A stretch of 64,000 bases of DNA from an uncultured Aquimarina sp. GTDB taxonomy: Bacteria; Bacteroidota; Bacteroidia; Flavobacteriales; Flavobacteriaceae. A program made the translations under genes and the position numbers. A model generated the notes under the pieces. The model did no database searches, was not told the origin of the DNA, and worked only from the letters and a program-made list of their open reading frames with translations. This document shows, piece after piece, positions 9,156 to 17,900 of this stretch (position 1 is its first letter; every line of letters begins with the position of its first letter). The stretch lies in assembly GCA_947500545.1 (NCBI GenBank), contig CANMSO010000010.1, forward strand, positions 113,182-177,181, in the 5' to 3' direction.

Positions 9156-9863
9156 TTATATTATAGCTTTTGGATCATCAGTAATTAAAAGTTTGTTTGC
9201 TTTGTCTCCTGATATAAATAGATTTTTGGAAGAGTATCGGTCAAATTTATGATCGGACTCCTTCCAGTTGCCTATACCCATTACTGAAACTTCTTCCCCA
9301 ATTTCAATTACCCCTTCCTGGTATCGCAATGTTTTATTAAGACCAAAAATTGCTTTACTTTTTAAACCGCGAGATTGTAAAACCTTTTCTAAAAACTCTG
9401 GAGCCTCATTCCAGGTGCCTGATCTGTGTTGTAGATCCTTAACAAGATATGCCATTTTACTCTTGCTATCAATATTTACATCTATTATGGCTCTTTCTCC
9501 AGAGGATTCAACGCTAAAAAGAGTACTTTTTTCCTCATTATGGATAGGGTGCCAAGATCTTCCTTTTCCATTGCCGCCATGATTTTCTTCAATAATAATA
9601 TTATAATAAACACATTTTCTTTTTCCTATAGGGGAGACCAGAAGCTCATCAATACTATTAGCTTTGCCTACTATTTTGACGTATTCATTTTCTTTAACCG
9701 ATGAAATTCTTTTTTTTGGTATTTTTTTAAACTTTCTAAGAATTGTACTTTTCTTGCTATTATATACAAACCACATAACTGTACCTCCTGCTATCCCAAT
9801 AACTAGAAGTGAGAATGCCATGTTTAAATAGTCTGCGGTGGATAGAGAAAGTAATATAGCCAT
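9156..9863 (-). CDS. GIDE-domain membrane protein
   Basis: The 235-aa protein has one N-terminal transmembrane segment (about 9-32) followed by a soluble domain. The stretch YVKIVGKANSIDELLVSPIG and then KRKCVYYNIIIEE is typical of the GIDE domain, which precedes the RING in the eukaryotic mitochondrial ligase MULAN. No RING or other zinc motif follows. Bacterial GIDE proteins have no settled role. The zinc-ribbon gene begins 366 nt upstream and ends 15 nt before this start, so the two form an operon. Confidence 0.65.
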   Translation of the reverse strand: MAILLSLSTADYLNMAFSLLVIGIAGGTVMWFVYNSKKSTILRKFKKIPKKRISSVKENEYVKIVGKANSIDELLVSPIGKRKCVYYNIIIEENHGGNGKGRSWHPIHNEEKSTLFSVESSGERAIIDVNIDSKSKMAYLVKDLQHRSGTWNEAPEFLEKVLQSRGLKSKAIFGLNKTLRYQEGVIEIGEEVSVMGIGNWKESDHKFDRYSSKNLFISGDKANKLLITDDPKAII

Positions 9864-9878
9864 TTGTGATTTAAGTCT

Positions 9879-10229
9879 TTAACTATTTCGTTTTACAAGA
9901 GCATAAAACTCATTCTCGAGGGGTAAATACCCTTGATCATAGACAAAATAATAGGTGTTCCCTGTTTTGGTAACATAAATGCTAGTGAAGTGTTGAAAAT
10001 CAAATCCTTTTGCTATTAACTTTGTTTTGGTGGTTTTGGTTTTGTCTTTTGGATTCAACTCGCTAAGGATGCGGTAGTTTTTACGTAATAAATTATTAAT
10101 ATTACGAACTAGGTTTTTACTATCCTTATTAAGTTGATTGTTATAGGTATTCCTACAGTAATCACTACAGAATTTTTTATCTGCGCGACCTATAATTTTA
10201 TCACCACATACAGGACATTCTTTTTGCAT
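9879..10229 (-). CDS. Small zinc-ribbon protein
   Basis: The 116-aa protein starts with a four-cysteine ribbon, CPVCGDKI then KKFCSDYC (Cys5, Cys8, Cys21, Cys25 by count). The rest is basic and then beta-rich (YVTKTGNTYYFVYDQGY). Such proteins are common in flavobacteria and have no assigned role. The ribbon may bind nucleic acid or a protein. It is the first gene of a likely two-gene unit with the GIDE protein. Confidence 0.65.
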   Translation of the reverse strand: MQKECPVCGDKIIGRADKKFCSDYCRNTYNNQLNKDSKNLVRNINNLLRKNYRILSELNPKDKTKTTKTKLIAKGFDFQHFTSIYVTKTGNTYYFVYDQGYLPLENEFYALVKRNS

Positions 10230-10293
10230 TTAGAAATATATTAGGAGTGGAATATACGATAAATATTCGTTTACAAATGGTTAGCAATATGTA

Positions 10294-11196
10294 TTAAAAG
10301 AAAATATCCTGTGCTAGTCTAAACGTATTTGCATGTGCCTCGATAATAGTTTTAATATCTGGGGAATAGCCACCACCCATAGAGCACATTACAGGAATGT
10401 CAAGATCTTTACAGGTTTGCAGTACAAATCGATCACGTTCTGCACAACCGGCAACGGTACATCCCAATTTTCCTAATTTATCTGTTGATAGTATGTCTAC
10501 ACCGCATAGATAATATATAAAATCTGGTTTTTGATCTCTGATGAGCTGTGGAAGGGTTTGTTTTAACATTTTTAGATATAAAGTATCGTCTATTTGATTA
10601 GGAAGTTCGATATCAAGATCAGATTTTTCCTTTTTAAAAGGGTAATTATTGGCACCGTGCATAGAGAATGTAAATACCGTATCGTCATTTTCGAATATCT
10701 CTGCAGTGCCATTACCTTGGTGTACATCCAAATCTACAATGAGTATCTTTTTTGCCAATCCTTTCTGCAAAAGATATTTGGTCCCGATAGCTTGATCATT
10801 AAGTAAGCAAAAAGCCTCGCCATGATTAGTATAGGCATGATGTGTTCCTCCTGCAATATTCATTGCAACACCAAACTCTAGTGCATACTCTGAAGCTTTT
10901 ATGGTGCCATCAGCAATAATGACCTCACGATCAATTAGTTCTTGAGATAATGGAAACCCAATTTTTCGTGCAGCTTTGGGTTCTATGGATAATGCCATCA
11001 AGTTTTGATAGTATTCTTTTGTGTGAACGGCTAAAATAGGTTCAGGATCTGGAATGTTTGGTTCAAAGAAATTCGCTTCTATGCAAGTTCCCTCATGAAG
11101 CAACTGCTTGGGTAATAACTCATACTTGATCATCGGAAAGCGATGCCCTTCTGGTAAAGGATGTGTATAGATCGGATGATACGCTATTTTTAGCAT
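10294..11196 (-). CDS. Histone-deacetylase-family protein (acetoin utilisation/acetylpolyamine amidohydrolase type)
   Basis: The 300-aa protein belongs to the arginase/deacetylase superfamily. Key blocks are GGTHHAYTNHGEAFCLLND (the His-His charge-relay pair), ILIVDLDVHQGNGTAEIF (zinc-binding Asp and His) and CGVDILSTDKLG (third zinc Asp). The usual catalytic Tyr region appears as GGGYSPDI. It should remove acyl groups from lysine or polyamines in the cytoplasm; the substrate is not clear. It is 13 nt from the next gene downstream, and the secreted 457-aa protein ends just upstream of it. Confidence 0.88.
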   Translation of the reverse strand: MLKIAYHPIYTHPLPEGHRFPMIKYELLPKQLLHEGTCIEANFFEPNIPDPEPILAVHTKEYYQNLMALSIEPKAARKIGFPLSQELIDREVIIADGTIKASEYALEFGVAMNIAGGTHHAYTNHGEAFCLLNDQAIGTKYLLQKGLAKKILIVDLDVHQGNGTAEIFENDDTVFTFSMHGANNYPFKKEKSDLDIELPNQIDDTLYLKMLKQTLPQLIRDQKPDFIYYLCGVDILSTDKLGKLGCTVAGCAERDRFVLQTCKDLDIPVMCSMGGGYSPDIKTIIEAHANTFRLAQDIFF

Positions 11197-11208
11197 AAAT
11201 AAGAGAAA

Positions 11209-12582
11209 TTAATCTTCGAACTTTCTTAAAAAGTATTTTTTCAATCCAGAATCATAATATCCAAATAGAAAATAATCATTGAACCTAAAGATGGTTTCAG
11301 TTTTTTGCATAACCGAATCTTTAGAAAAATCGTTAACTCTATCAAAAATATTGGGACTTATAGTGCCATCTAAGTGAGCCTGATTCTTATCAAATAAACA
11401 GGTAATATAAGTAGAAGTGGAAACATTTGTTGGCGGCATAGGAAGTCCCCCCATATTAGCACCTCCAACAGTCGTTTCTTTCATTCCGCCTAATGTAACC
11501 TGAATCGTATCGTTTTTAGCATAAACAGAAACCCCTATATTGGAAGATGAGATTTTTCTAAAGAATTTTTCAGTACTTTCTGTTTTTTTTATACCAGATC
11601 CATGATTTTCAATAATAATTGGGGTGTTCTTAAAAATTATTGAATCATTTTGGAATAAATTTAATTCTTTTATAGTTTTTTTTGAATGTATATCAGTAAC
11701 CGTATACTTCATTTGCTTTTTATTTGCAATCACTTGATATAAATTGCCATTGAACAAAAACGAATTAGTGGTTGTTTTTTTGCCGTTATCCAGGCTTAAT
11801 TTTTTAAAATTATTCAATTTATAATCAGTAGAACTGAGATTCAGAGTCACGATTTGAGAATAGTTGTCATTTTGATCAAGTGACAAAAATAAGGTGTCAT
11901 TTTTAATATAGATTTTTACTTTACCCGAAGCTGTTCCTATGGAAATTGGAAGGTTATTTTTAATATATTCTATACCTAAAGAATTGTTTTCTAATATATT
12001 GAATAAGTTATCCTTTTCATTTTTTTTATTGAAAAAGACCTCATTTTTCAATTCATATTTTTTCTTATTTAGAGATCCATCGGGCAGAAATTTATATACA
12101 TGAATCGTAGACTGGTCCTTTTCAACAATCATTAAATGAAGTTCATTGTTATAAACGAAGCTATGTAAGTATTTAAACCCAAGTAACTGCATATTACCCT
12201 TTATAGGTTTGATAGATTTTAGTTGGGCATCTAATCTCAATACGGCCAAATTTTCCTTAAATACATCAGAGAGTAAAAAAAGGTATTCATTATCAGAGGT
12301 GTTAGCCACTTCTACGATGCTTTTTTCTCTAAATTTTGGTCGATCAAATACTTTTGATTCAATGAATTGAGAGTTTTTATCGTACTTGTTTAGATACATG
12401 TTTTTTCTGTCTAAAACAAACAGTGAGAGCTCTTCGGTTTCCTTATTAATAACAGGAATAGACTCTGTTCTATTATTTAATCCAATTTTTAATTTCATCT
12501 CACTTTCTGAGAGTATCTCTTGGGATAGAATTGGTGAAACCAAAAAGAAAATGGATAGAATTGAAAAAATAATTCTCCTCAT
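11209..12582 (-). CDS. Secreted protein of unknown function, paralog A
   Basis: The 457-aa protein has a signal peptide (MRRIIFSILSIFFLVSPILSQ). It is a paralog of the neighbour at 12653-14080: shared blocks include ELSLFVLDRKNMYLNKY, SDNEYLFLLSD, DSIIFKNTPI and the identical end FRKFED. Repeating short beta-strand stretches through the length suggest a beta-propeller or similar all-beta fold, but I recognise no named domain. It probably acts in the periplasm or outer membrane. Confidence 0.65.
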   Translation of the reverse strand: MRRIIFSILSIFFLVSPILSQEILSESEMKLKIGLNNRTESIPVINKETEELSLFVLDRKNMYLNKYDKNSQFIESKVFDRPKFREKSIVEVANTSDNEYLFLLSDVFKENLAVLRLDAQLKSIKPIKGNMQLLGFKYLHSFVYNNELHLMIVEKDQSTIHVYKFLPDGSLNKKKYELKNEVFFNKKNEKDNLFNILENNSLGIEYIKNNLPISIGTASGKVKIYIKNDTLFLSLDQNDNYSQIVTLNLSSTDYKLNNFKKLSLDNGKKTTTNSFLFNGNLYQVIANKKQMKYTVTDIHSKKTIKELNLFQNDSIIFKNTPIIIENHGSGIKKTESTEKFFRKISSSNIGVSVYAKNDTIQVTLGGMKETTVGGANMGGLPMPPTNVSTSTYITCLFDKNQAHLDGTISPNIFDRVNDFSKDSVMQKTETIFRFNDYFLFGYYDSGLKKYFLRKFED

Positions 12583-12652
12583 AAATTTTATCTTTTCATT
12601 TTAATGTACTATAAATTGAGTTTGTTACTGTTTTGAGCATGAATATGATAGA

Positions 12653-14080
12653 TTAATCTTCGAACTTTCTTAAATAGTAACTGTAATGTTTTGGATAGTG
12701 ATAGCCATAAATTAGATAGTTATTAAATTTGAATATTGTTTCAGTATTCTCGTCCAAAATTTCTTTTTTTAAGGCATCTATTTTGTCGAACCCATTAGAA
12801 GGTATGTCGCCACTAATATGAGTTAAATTTTTATCAAACAGGCATTTGATGTATGTAGATTTTGATCCGGCATAACTAGAGAAAGCAAAGAAAGTAGGGG
12901 TGGCAAAACCCATTGGTCCCACACCTGGCCCAAAGCCGGGGGCTCCTACCGCACCTTTATACTCTTTAAGGCCTCCTAAAGTTATTTGTATAGAATCTTT
13001 ACTGTGATATACAGAGACTCCAACATTGGAAGCAGTAATTTTTCGTAAAAACTTTTTCGTTTTTTCCATTTCCCTGTGGTTAACATATACTCCGCCTTCT
13101 TGTACAATTGGGGTGTTTTTGAAGATAATAGAATCATCTTGATTTAGATGTATTTCTTTTAGTACCTTTTTTGAAGAGATATCAATAACGGCAAACTTCA
13201 GTCTTTCTTTTGAAGCAATAAGTTGATACAAGTTGTTTTTGGATATGAAGGAATTAGACTTAATACTACGGTAATCAGATACATCAACTTTTTTGATATT
13301 ATTCACTTCGTAATCAATAGAATCTAAGTTTAAGGTAACTATTTGAGAAAATTTACTGCTTTGATCTAACAATAATTTAATCTTTTTGCCATCAACAAAC
13401 AATTTTGCTTTTTTAGAGGTTTTTTCTAAAGAATTTGGAATGTCAGTTTCAATATACTCAAGTCCTAATCGTCCTGGGTCAATACTATTGATACGGTGAA
13501 GTAAAGCTTTGTATAAAGAAACTTTTTCGTTTTTTCTATTAAAAAAATCCTCATTAGTCAAGTCATATTGCAAGCTTGTCAAAGATCCATTTGCATTAAT
13601 TTTATGAATACCGAAGTTTGATTGGTTTTCTTTAATAGTAATCACATAAATTTCATTATTGTTCTTAAGAGTTATTACGTATTTATCTCCACTAAACATT
13701 AAAGAATCTGTTATGATTTCAAGAGTCTTTTGTTGAGAATTTATTTTTAATACCCCAAAATTCTTTTTAAAGCTATCAGAAAGCAGAAAAATATATTCAT
13801 TTTCCGAAGTAGTCACAGCTTCAACTATATTTTTTAGTTGCAATTTGGGGCGTTCAAATACTTCTTCGCCAATCAACTTGAATGACTCATTATATTTCTT
13901 AAGATAGATGTTTTTTCTATCTGTAATAAACAATGATAGTTCATTCCCTTCGGCATTGATTACAGGAATAGCTTCTCTTTTGTTTTTTAATGCAATGTTG
14001 CTAACAGCAACAGTTTTCTGAGAAAACGAAGGTATAGCAAAAAGAATGGCAAATAGAATTACTAGAATAGCTCTTTTCAT
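12653..14080 (-). CDS. Secreted protein of unknown function, paralog B
   Basis: The 475-aa protein has a signal peptide (MKRAILVILFAILFAIPSFSQ) and aligns over its whole length with the 457-aa protein at 11209-12582. It differs by a Gly/Pro/Phe-rich insert near residues 383-405 (region between GGLKEY and STYIKCLFDK), where paralog A has a shorter GGANMGGLPMPP stretch. The pair arose by tandem duplication. The 70-nt gap between them suggests one transcript from upstream of this copy. Confidence 0.65.
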   Translation of the reverse strand: MKRAILVILFAILFAIPSFSQKTVAVSNIALKNKREAIPVINAEGNELSLFITDRKNIYLKKYNESFKLIGEEVFERPKLQLKNIVEAVTTSENEYIFLLSDSFKKNFGVLKINSQQKTLEIITDSLMFSGDKYVITLKNNNEIYVITIKENQSNFGIHKINANGSLTSLQYDLTNEDFFNRKNEKVSLYKALLHRINSIDPGRLGLEYIETDIPNSLEKTSKKAKLFVDGKKIKLLLDQSSKFSQIVTLNLDSIDYEVNNIKKVDVSDYRSIKSNSFISKNNLYQLIASKERLKFAVIDISSKKVLKEIHLNQDDSIIFKNTPIVQEGGVYVNHREMEKTKKFLRKITASNVGVSVYHSKDSIQITLGGLKEYKGAVGAPGFGPGVGPMGFATPTFFAFSSYAGSKSTYIKCLFDKNLTHISGDIPSNGFDKIDALKKEILDENTETIFKFNNYLIYGYHYPKHYSYYLRKFED

Positions 14081-14108
14081 TATTAATAATTTTATTTCAG
14101 GGGTATCT

Positions 14109-16163
14109 TTAACTTACAATTGTTCCTGGGTTTACTTCATCCTCATCAGGATTTAGGAATACTAATTTACCTTCAGGAGTTTCAGTCATTAGGATCATAC
14201 CTTCACTTTCTACACCACGTAGTTTTCTAGGCGCAAGGTTTACCAAAACCGTTACTTTTTTCCCTACAACTTCTTCTGGGGTAAAATGTTCTGCGATCCC
14301 AGATACGATGGTACGAACATTGATCCCGGTATCTACTTTAAGTACCAAAAGCTTTTTTGCCTTAGGCATTTTTTCTGCTTCAATGATTGTTCCTACTCTA
14401 ATGTCTAGTTTGGTAAAATCTTCAAAAGTAGCCGTATCTTTTTGTGGTTCTACGATTTTATTTTCGGCCTCGTTGGCTTTTTTGGTAGCTTCCAATTTAT
14501 CTAATTGTTTTTGAATGTCAGTATCTTCTATTTTTGAGAATAACAATTCTCCTTTTTCAATCTGGTGACCAGCAGGTAGTAGTACTTCTTCAGAAGATAT
14601 TTCAGACCAATTTATACCAGGGTGATTAAGAATTCCTTTTAGTTTTGTGCTGGTAAATGGTAAAAAAGGTTCAGCCAATGTAGCTAATGCAGAAGCAATT
14701 TGAAGCGCTACATACATCACAGTTTTAGTACGATCCTTATCAGTCTTAATTGTTTTCCATGGTTCTTCGTCTGCCAGGTATTTATTTCCTAGTCGTGCTA
14801 CATTCATCAATTCCTGGCTCGCTTCTCTAAATCGGTATCTTTCGATAGAACTTGAGATCACTGCCGGGTAGGCTTTAAGCTCAGCCAGGGTTTGTGCGTC
14901 TATTTCCGAAAGTGTAGAAGGAGTTGGCACCACACCATCGTAGTACTTGTTTGTGAGTACAACAACTCGATTAATGAAGTTTCCAAATATAGCAACCAAT
15001 TCATTGTTGTTACGTGCCTGAAAATCTTTCCAGGTAAAATCATTATCCTTGGTTTCTGGTGCATTAGCGGTAAGTGCGTATCGCAACACATCCTGCTTGC
15101 CCGGAAAATCTTCTAGATATTCGTGTAGCCATACTGCCCAGTTTTTTGAAGTAGAAAGTTTATTACCTTCTAGATTTAAAAACTCATTTGCAGGGACATT
15201 TTCTGGTAAAATATAACTTCCTTCAGCTTTTAGCATGCTTGGGAAAATAATGCAGTGAAAAACGATATTATCTTTTCCTATAAAATGAACAAGTTTGGTG
15301 TCTTTGTCTTTCCAATAAGGTTCCCAATCTTTTCCTTCTCTTGTAGCCCATTCTTTGGTAGAAGAGATATATCCAATTGGGGCATCAAACCATACATATA
15401 GTACTTTTCCTTCTGCACCTTCAACTGGAACCGGGATTCCCCAGTCCAAATCTCGCGTTACAGCACGTGGGCGTAATCCATCATCTACCCATGACTTAAT
15501 TTGCCCGTATACATTTGTTTTCCAGTCTTTTTTATGCCCTACTAATACCCATTCTCTTAGAAAATCCTCGTATTGGTCTAGTGGTAAGAACCAGTGTTTT
15601 GTTTGTTTCAGAATAGGTTCTGCTCCAGAAATAGTAGATTTTGGATTAATTAAATCGGTGGCGTTAAGTGAGCTTCCACAATTTTCGCATTGGTCACCAT
15701 AGGCTTCTTCATTTCCACATTTTGGGCAAGTACCGGTTACAAATCGATCTGCTAGAAACTGGTTGGCTTCAGGATCATATAATTGTTCTGATGTTTCTTC
15801 GATAAACTTACCATCGGCATACATTTTCTTGAAAAACTCAGAAGCGGTCTCATGATGAATAGGAGCAGAGGTTCTTGAGTAGTTATCGAATGAAATCCCG
15901 AACTCATTAAAAGATTTTTTAATAATCGTATGATACTTATCGATGATTACTTGAGGAGAAACCCCCTCTTTTTTTGCTCGCATAGGGATTGCAGCTCCAT
16001 GCTCATCGCTTCCACAAATAAAAGCAACGTCATTGCCGGTGATTCTAAGGTAACGTGAATAAATATCTGCTGGTACATAAACCCCAGCAAGGTGACCTAT
16101 ATGAATAGGACCGTTGGTGTATGGTAATGCTGCTGTAATAGTATATCTTCCCTGTGTGCTCAT
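14109..16163 (-). CDS. metG: Methionyl-tRNA synthetase
   Basis: The 684-aa enzyme charges tRNA-Met. HIGH appears as PIHIGHLAG near the N-terminus, the zinc knuckle as CPKCGNEEAYGDQCENCG, and the KMSKS loop as KLSTSKNW. The C-terminal 110 residues (FEDFTKLDIRVGTIIEAEKM onward) form an EMAP/Trbp111-type tRNA-binding domain. I chose the ATG at 16163 (MSTQGRYTITAALPYTNG). An upstream in-frame ATG at 16229 would add 22 hydrophobic residues with no counterpart in the family. Confidence 0.96.
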   Translation of the reverse strand: MSTQGRYTITAALPYTNGPIHIGHLAGVYVPADIYSRYLRITGNDVAFICGSDEHGAAIPMRAKKEGVSPQVIIDKYHTIIKKSFNEFGISFDNYSRTSAPIHHETASEFFKKMYADGKFIEETSEQLYDPEANQFLADRFVTGTCPKCGNEEAYGDQCENCGSSLNATDLINPKSTISGAEPILKQTKHWFLPLDQYEDFLREWVLVGHKKDWKTNVYGQIKSWVDDGLRPRAVTRDLDWGIPVPVEGAEGKVLYVWFDAPIGYISSTKEWATREGKDWEPYWKDKDTKLVHFIGKDNIVFHCIIFPSMLKAEGSYILPENVPANEFLNLEGNKLSTSKNWAVWLHEYLEDFPGKQDVLRYALTANAPETKDNDFTWKDFQARNNNELVAIFGNFINRVVVLTNKYYDGVVPTPSTLSEIDAQTLAELKAYPAVISSSIERYRFREASQELMNVARLGNKYLADEEPWKTIKTDKDRTKTVMYVALQIASALATLAEPFLPFTSTKLKGILNHPGINWSEISSEEVLLPAGHQIEKGELLFSKIEDTDIQKQLDKLEATKKANEAENKIVEPQKDTATFEDFTKLDIRVGTIIEAEKMPKAKKLLVLKVDTGINVRTIVSGIAEHFTPEEVVGKKVTVLVNLAPRKLRGVESEGMILMTETPEGKLVFLNPDEDEVNPGTIVS

Positions 16164-16265
16164 AGTGCATAAAAATAAGGCACAAAGGTAATAAAAACAG
16201 GTACAAAACATAACCACTAGATCATCCATTTATTTTGAATGTTTCTAGTGGTTATATTTACTAAT

Positions 16266-17894
16266 TTATGAGATTATAATTGACTTGCTAAATTCACCAT
16301 TATTAGTCTTAATAAGGTATACATAGGACCCTGTGCTTAACCTAGTGTTCGCAGAATCTTTTACATTAATTATAAGATCAACACCCTCCATAAGCATTTC
16401 ATTAGCCAATGTAGCCACTTTTTGTCCAATGATATTAAACAAAGAAACTTCTAAATGAGTGGTTTGTGGTGAGACAATATTTATAAAAGTTTGACTATCA
16501 CTATACGTGGGTATATGGGTTAAACTTTCTCCGTCTGTAGGGATATTAGGATTAGTACCAGAGCAATTAAATCCTAAATCAAGGGATTCAAAAGGCCCAC
16601 CGTCAGAGTCTAATAATGCTCTTCCTACCAAGCCTTCATCAATACATAGCCAATCTTTCATCACAGTGGCGTATACTTGTCTAAAATCCATGGTATTGGT
16701 CACATTTCCGCCTCGAGTAAGATTATTTAAATCTGGATGCTCTCCAACAAAACCATTCCCATTTAGAGCAGATCCAAAAAACATAGTCGGTGCAGCCGTA
16801 CCATGATCTGTTCCAAGAGAACCATTTTCAGTAAATCTTCTACCAAATTCAGACATGGTCATGGTAAGTACTTTATCATCCCATCCGGCGCTGGTGAGGT
16901 CTGCATAGAAATTACTAACGGCTTCAGAGAACGAATTTAAGAGTTGTTGGTGTCTTTCGGTTTGATTATTATGCGTGTCAAATCCTCCTAAAGTAACCAA
17001 AAACACCTTGGTACCTAGGTTTCCTTTGATTAAACGCGAAATAATACTAAACTGTCTCCCAAGATTATCATCAAGATACCCACCAAAATCTGTTGATCTT
17101 TCATAAGCCGCACTAATAACTTCAGCATAATTAAAAGTTGTATTAGTTGCTTCTCGTAAGTATCTTAATTTATCGTCATAGGTACAATCTCCTAACCCAT
17201 CTTGGTTATAGAATGTTTCGTTTTCTATAATCTGAAGTAATCTTCTTGGATCAGAAATAGCAAAAGAATAATCACTATCCGGGCCTTTAAAAATTAAGTT
17301 CCCAATACTTCCAATCTGTATAGATGGAGGACTTGGTGGCGGATCAAAAAAGTAGGTAGGATATATTTCACCAAAATATCTACCCATAAAACCTGTACGA
17401 TCATCTTCAAGCAGGTTAGTGTTTGCGTAAATATCAGATCCTTTAAAGTGAGATAATGAAGAGTCTTCATATCCAACACCATGAACAACCTTCATATTAC
17501 CATCTCCCCAAACTCCTTCAAGTTTATTCATAGGTTTTGGCATTGCATAGTCGTCATCAAGTGTAATAAACTCACTAGGAGGTATGCGTATCAAAGGCCT
17601 TGCATTAGCATATACATCATAGTCATACACAGGGATAATGGTATTAAAACCATCATTACCTCCTTGAAGTCTAACCAAAACAAGAATGTTTTCATTGGTA
17701 GACTGGCTTAATGCAATAGATAGAGGAGAAGGTCTTGATACAGAAAGAGGTGTATTTGCAAGCATCATAGAACCCCCACCGGCAATTCCTAATGCCTGAA
17801 GAAAGGATCTTCGGTTCCATTTTATATGATCATCGGTATTACAATTACCGTTTTTATCTAATTTTATCTTTTGGTTGTGATTCGTTTCGCACAT
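16266..17894 (-). CDS. DUF1501 protein with twin-arginine-like signal and T9SS sorting tail
   Basis: The 542-aa protein carries a Tat-like signal near residues 27-50 (WNRRSFLQALGIAGGGS), a DUF1501 body (NILVLVRLQGGNDGFNTIIP, SEFGRRFTENGSLGTDHGTA) related to the sulfatase/alkaline phosphatase fold, and a C-terminal type A sorting domain of about 80 residues (VSLFNIIGQKVATL ... STGSYVYLIKTNNG ... KSIIIS). The tail predicts secretion through the type IX system. It lies 6 nt after the DUF1800 gene, its usual partner. Function of the pair is not established. Confidence 0.85.
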   Translation of the reverse strand: MCETNHNQKIKLDKNGNCNTDDHIKWNRRSFLQALGIAGGGSMMLANTPLSVSRPSPLSIALSQSTNENILVLVRLQGGNDGFNTIIPVYDYDVYANARPLIRIPPSEFITLDDDYAMPKPMNKLEGVWGDGNMKVVHGVGYEDSSLSHFKGSDIYANTNLLEDDRTGFMGRYFGEIYPTYFFDPPPSPPSIQIGSIGNLIFKGPDSDYSFAISDPRRLLQIIENETFYNQDGLGDCTYDDKLRYLREATNTTFNYAEVISAAYERSTDFGGYLDDNLGRQFSIISRLIKGNLGTKVFLVTLGGFDTHNNQTERHQQLLNSFSEAVSNFYADLTSAGWDDKVLTMTMSEFGRRFTENGSLGTDHGTAAPTMFFGSALNGNGFVGEHPDLNNLTRGGNVTNTMDFRQVYATVMKDWLCIDEGLVGRALLDSDGGPFESLDLGFNCSGTNPNIPTDGESLTHIPTYSDSQTFINIVSPQTTHLEVSLFNIIGQKVATLANEMLMEGVDLIINVKDSANTRLSTGSYVYLIKTNNGEFSKSIIIS

Positions 17895-17900
17895 AGCAAT

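Noticed and set aside
16164..16229. 22-residue N-terminal extension of MetG
   Set aside because: The added residues are Cys- and Phe-rich and do not fit a synthetase; the inner ATG gives the usual start.
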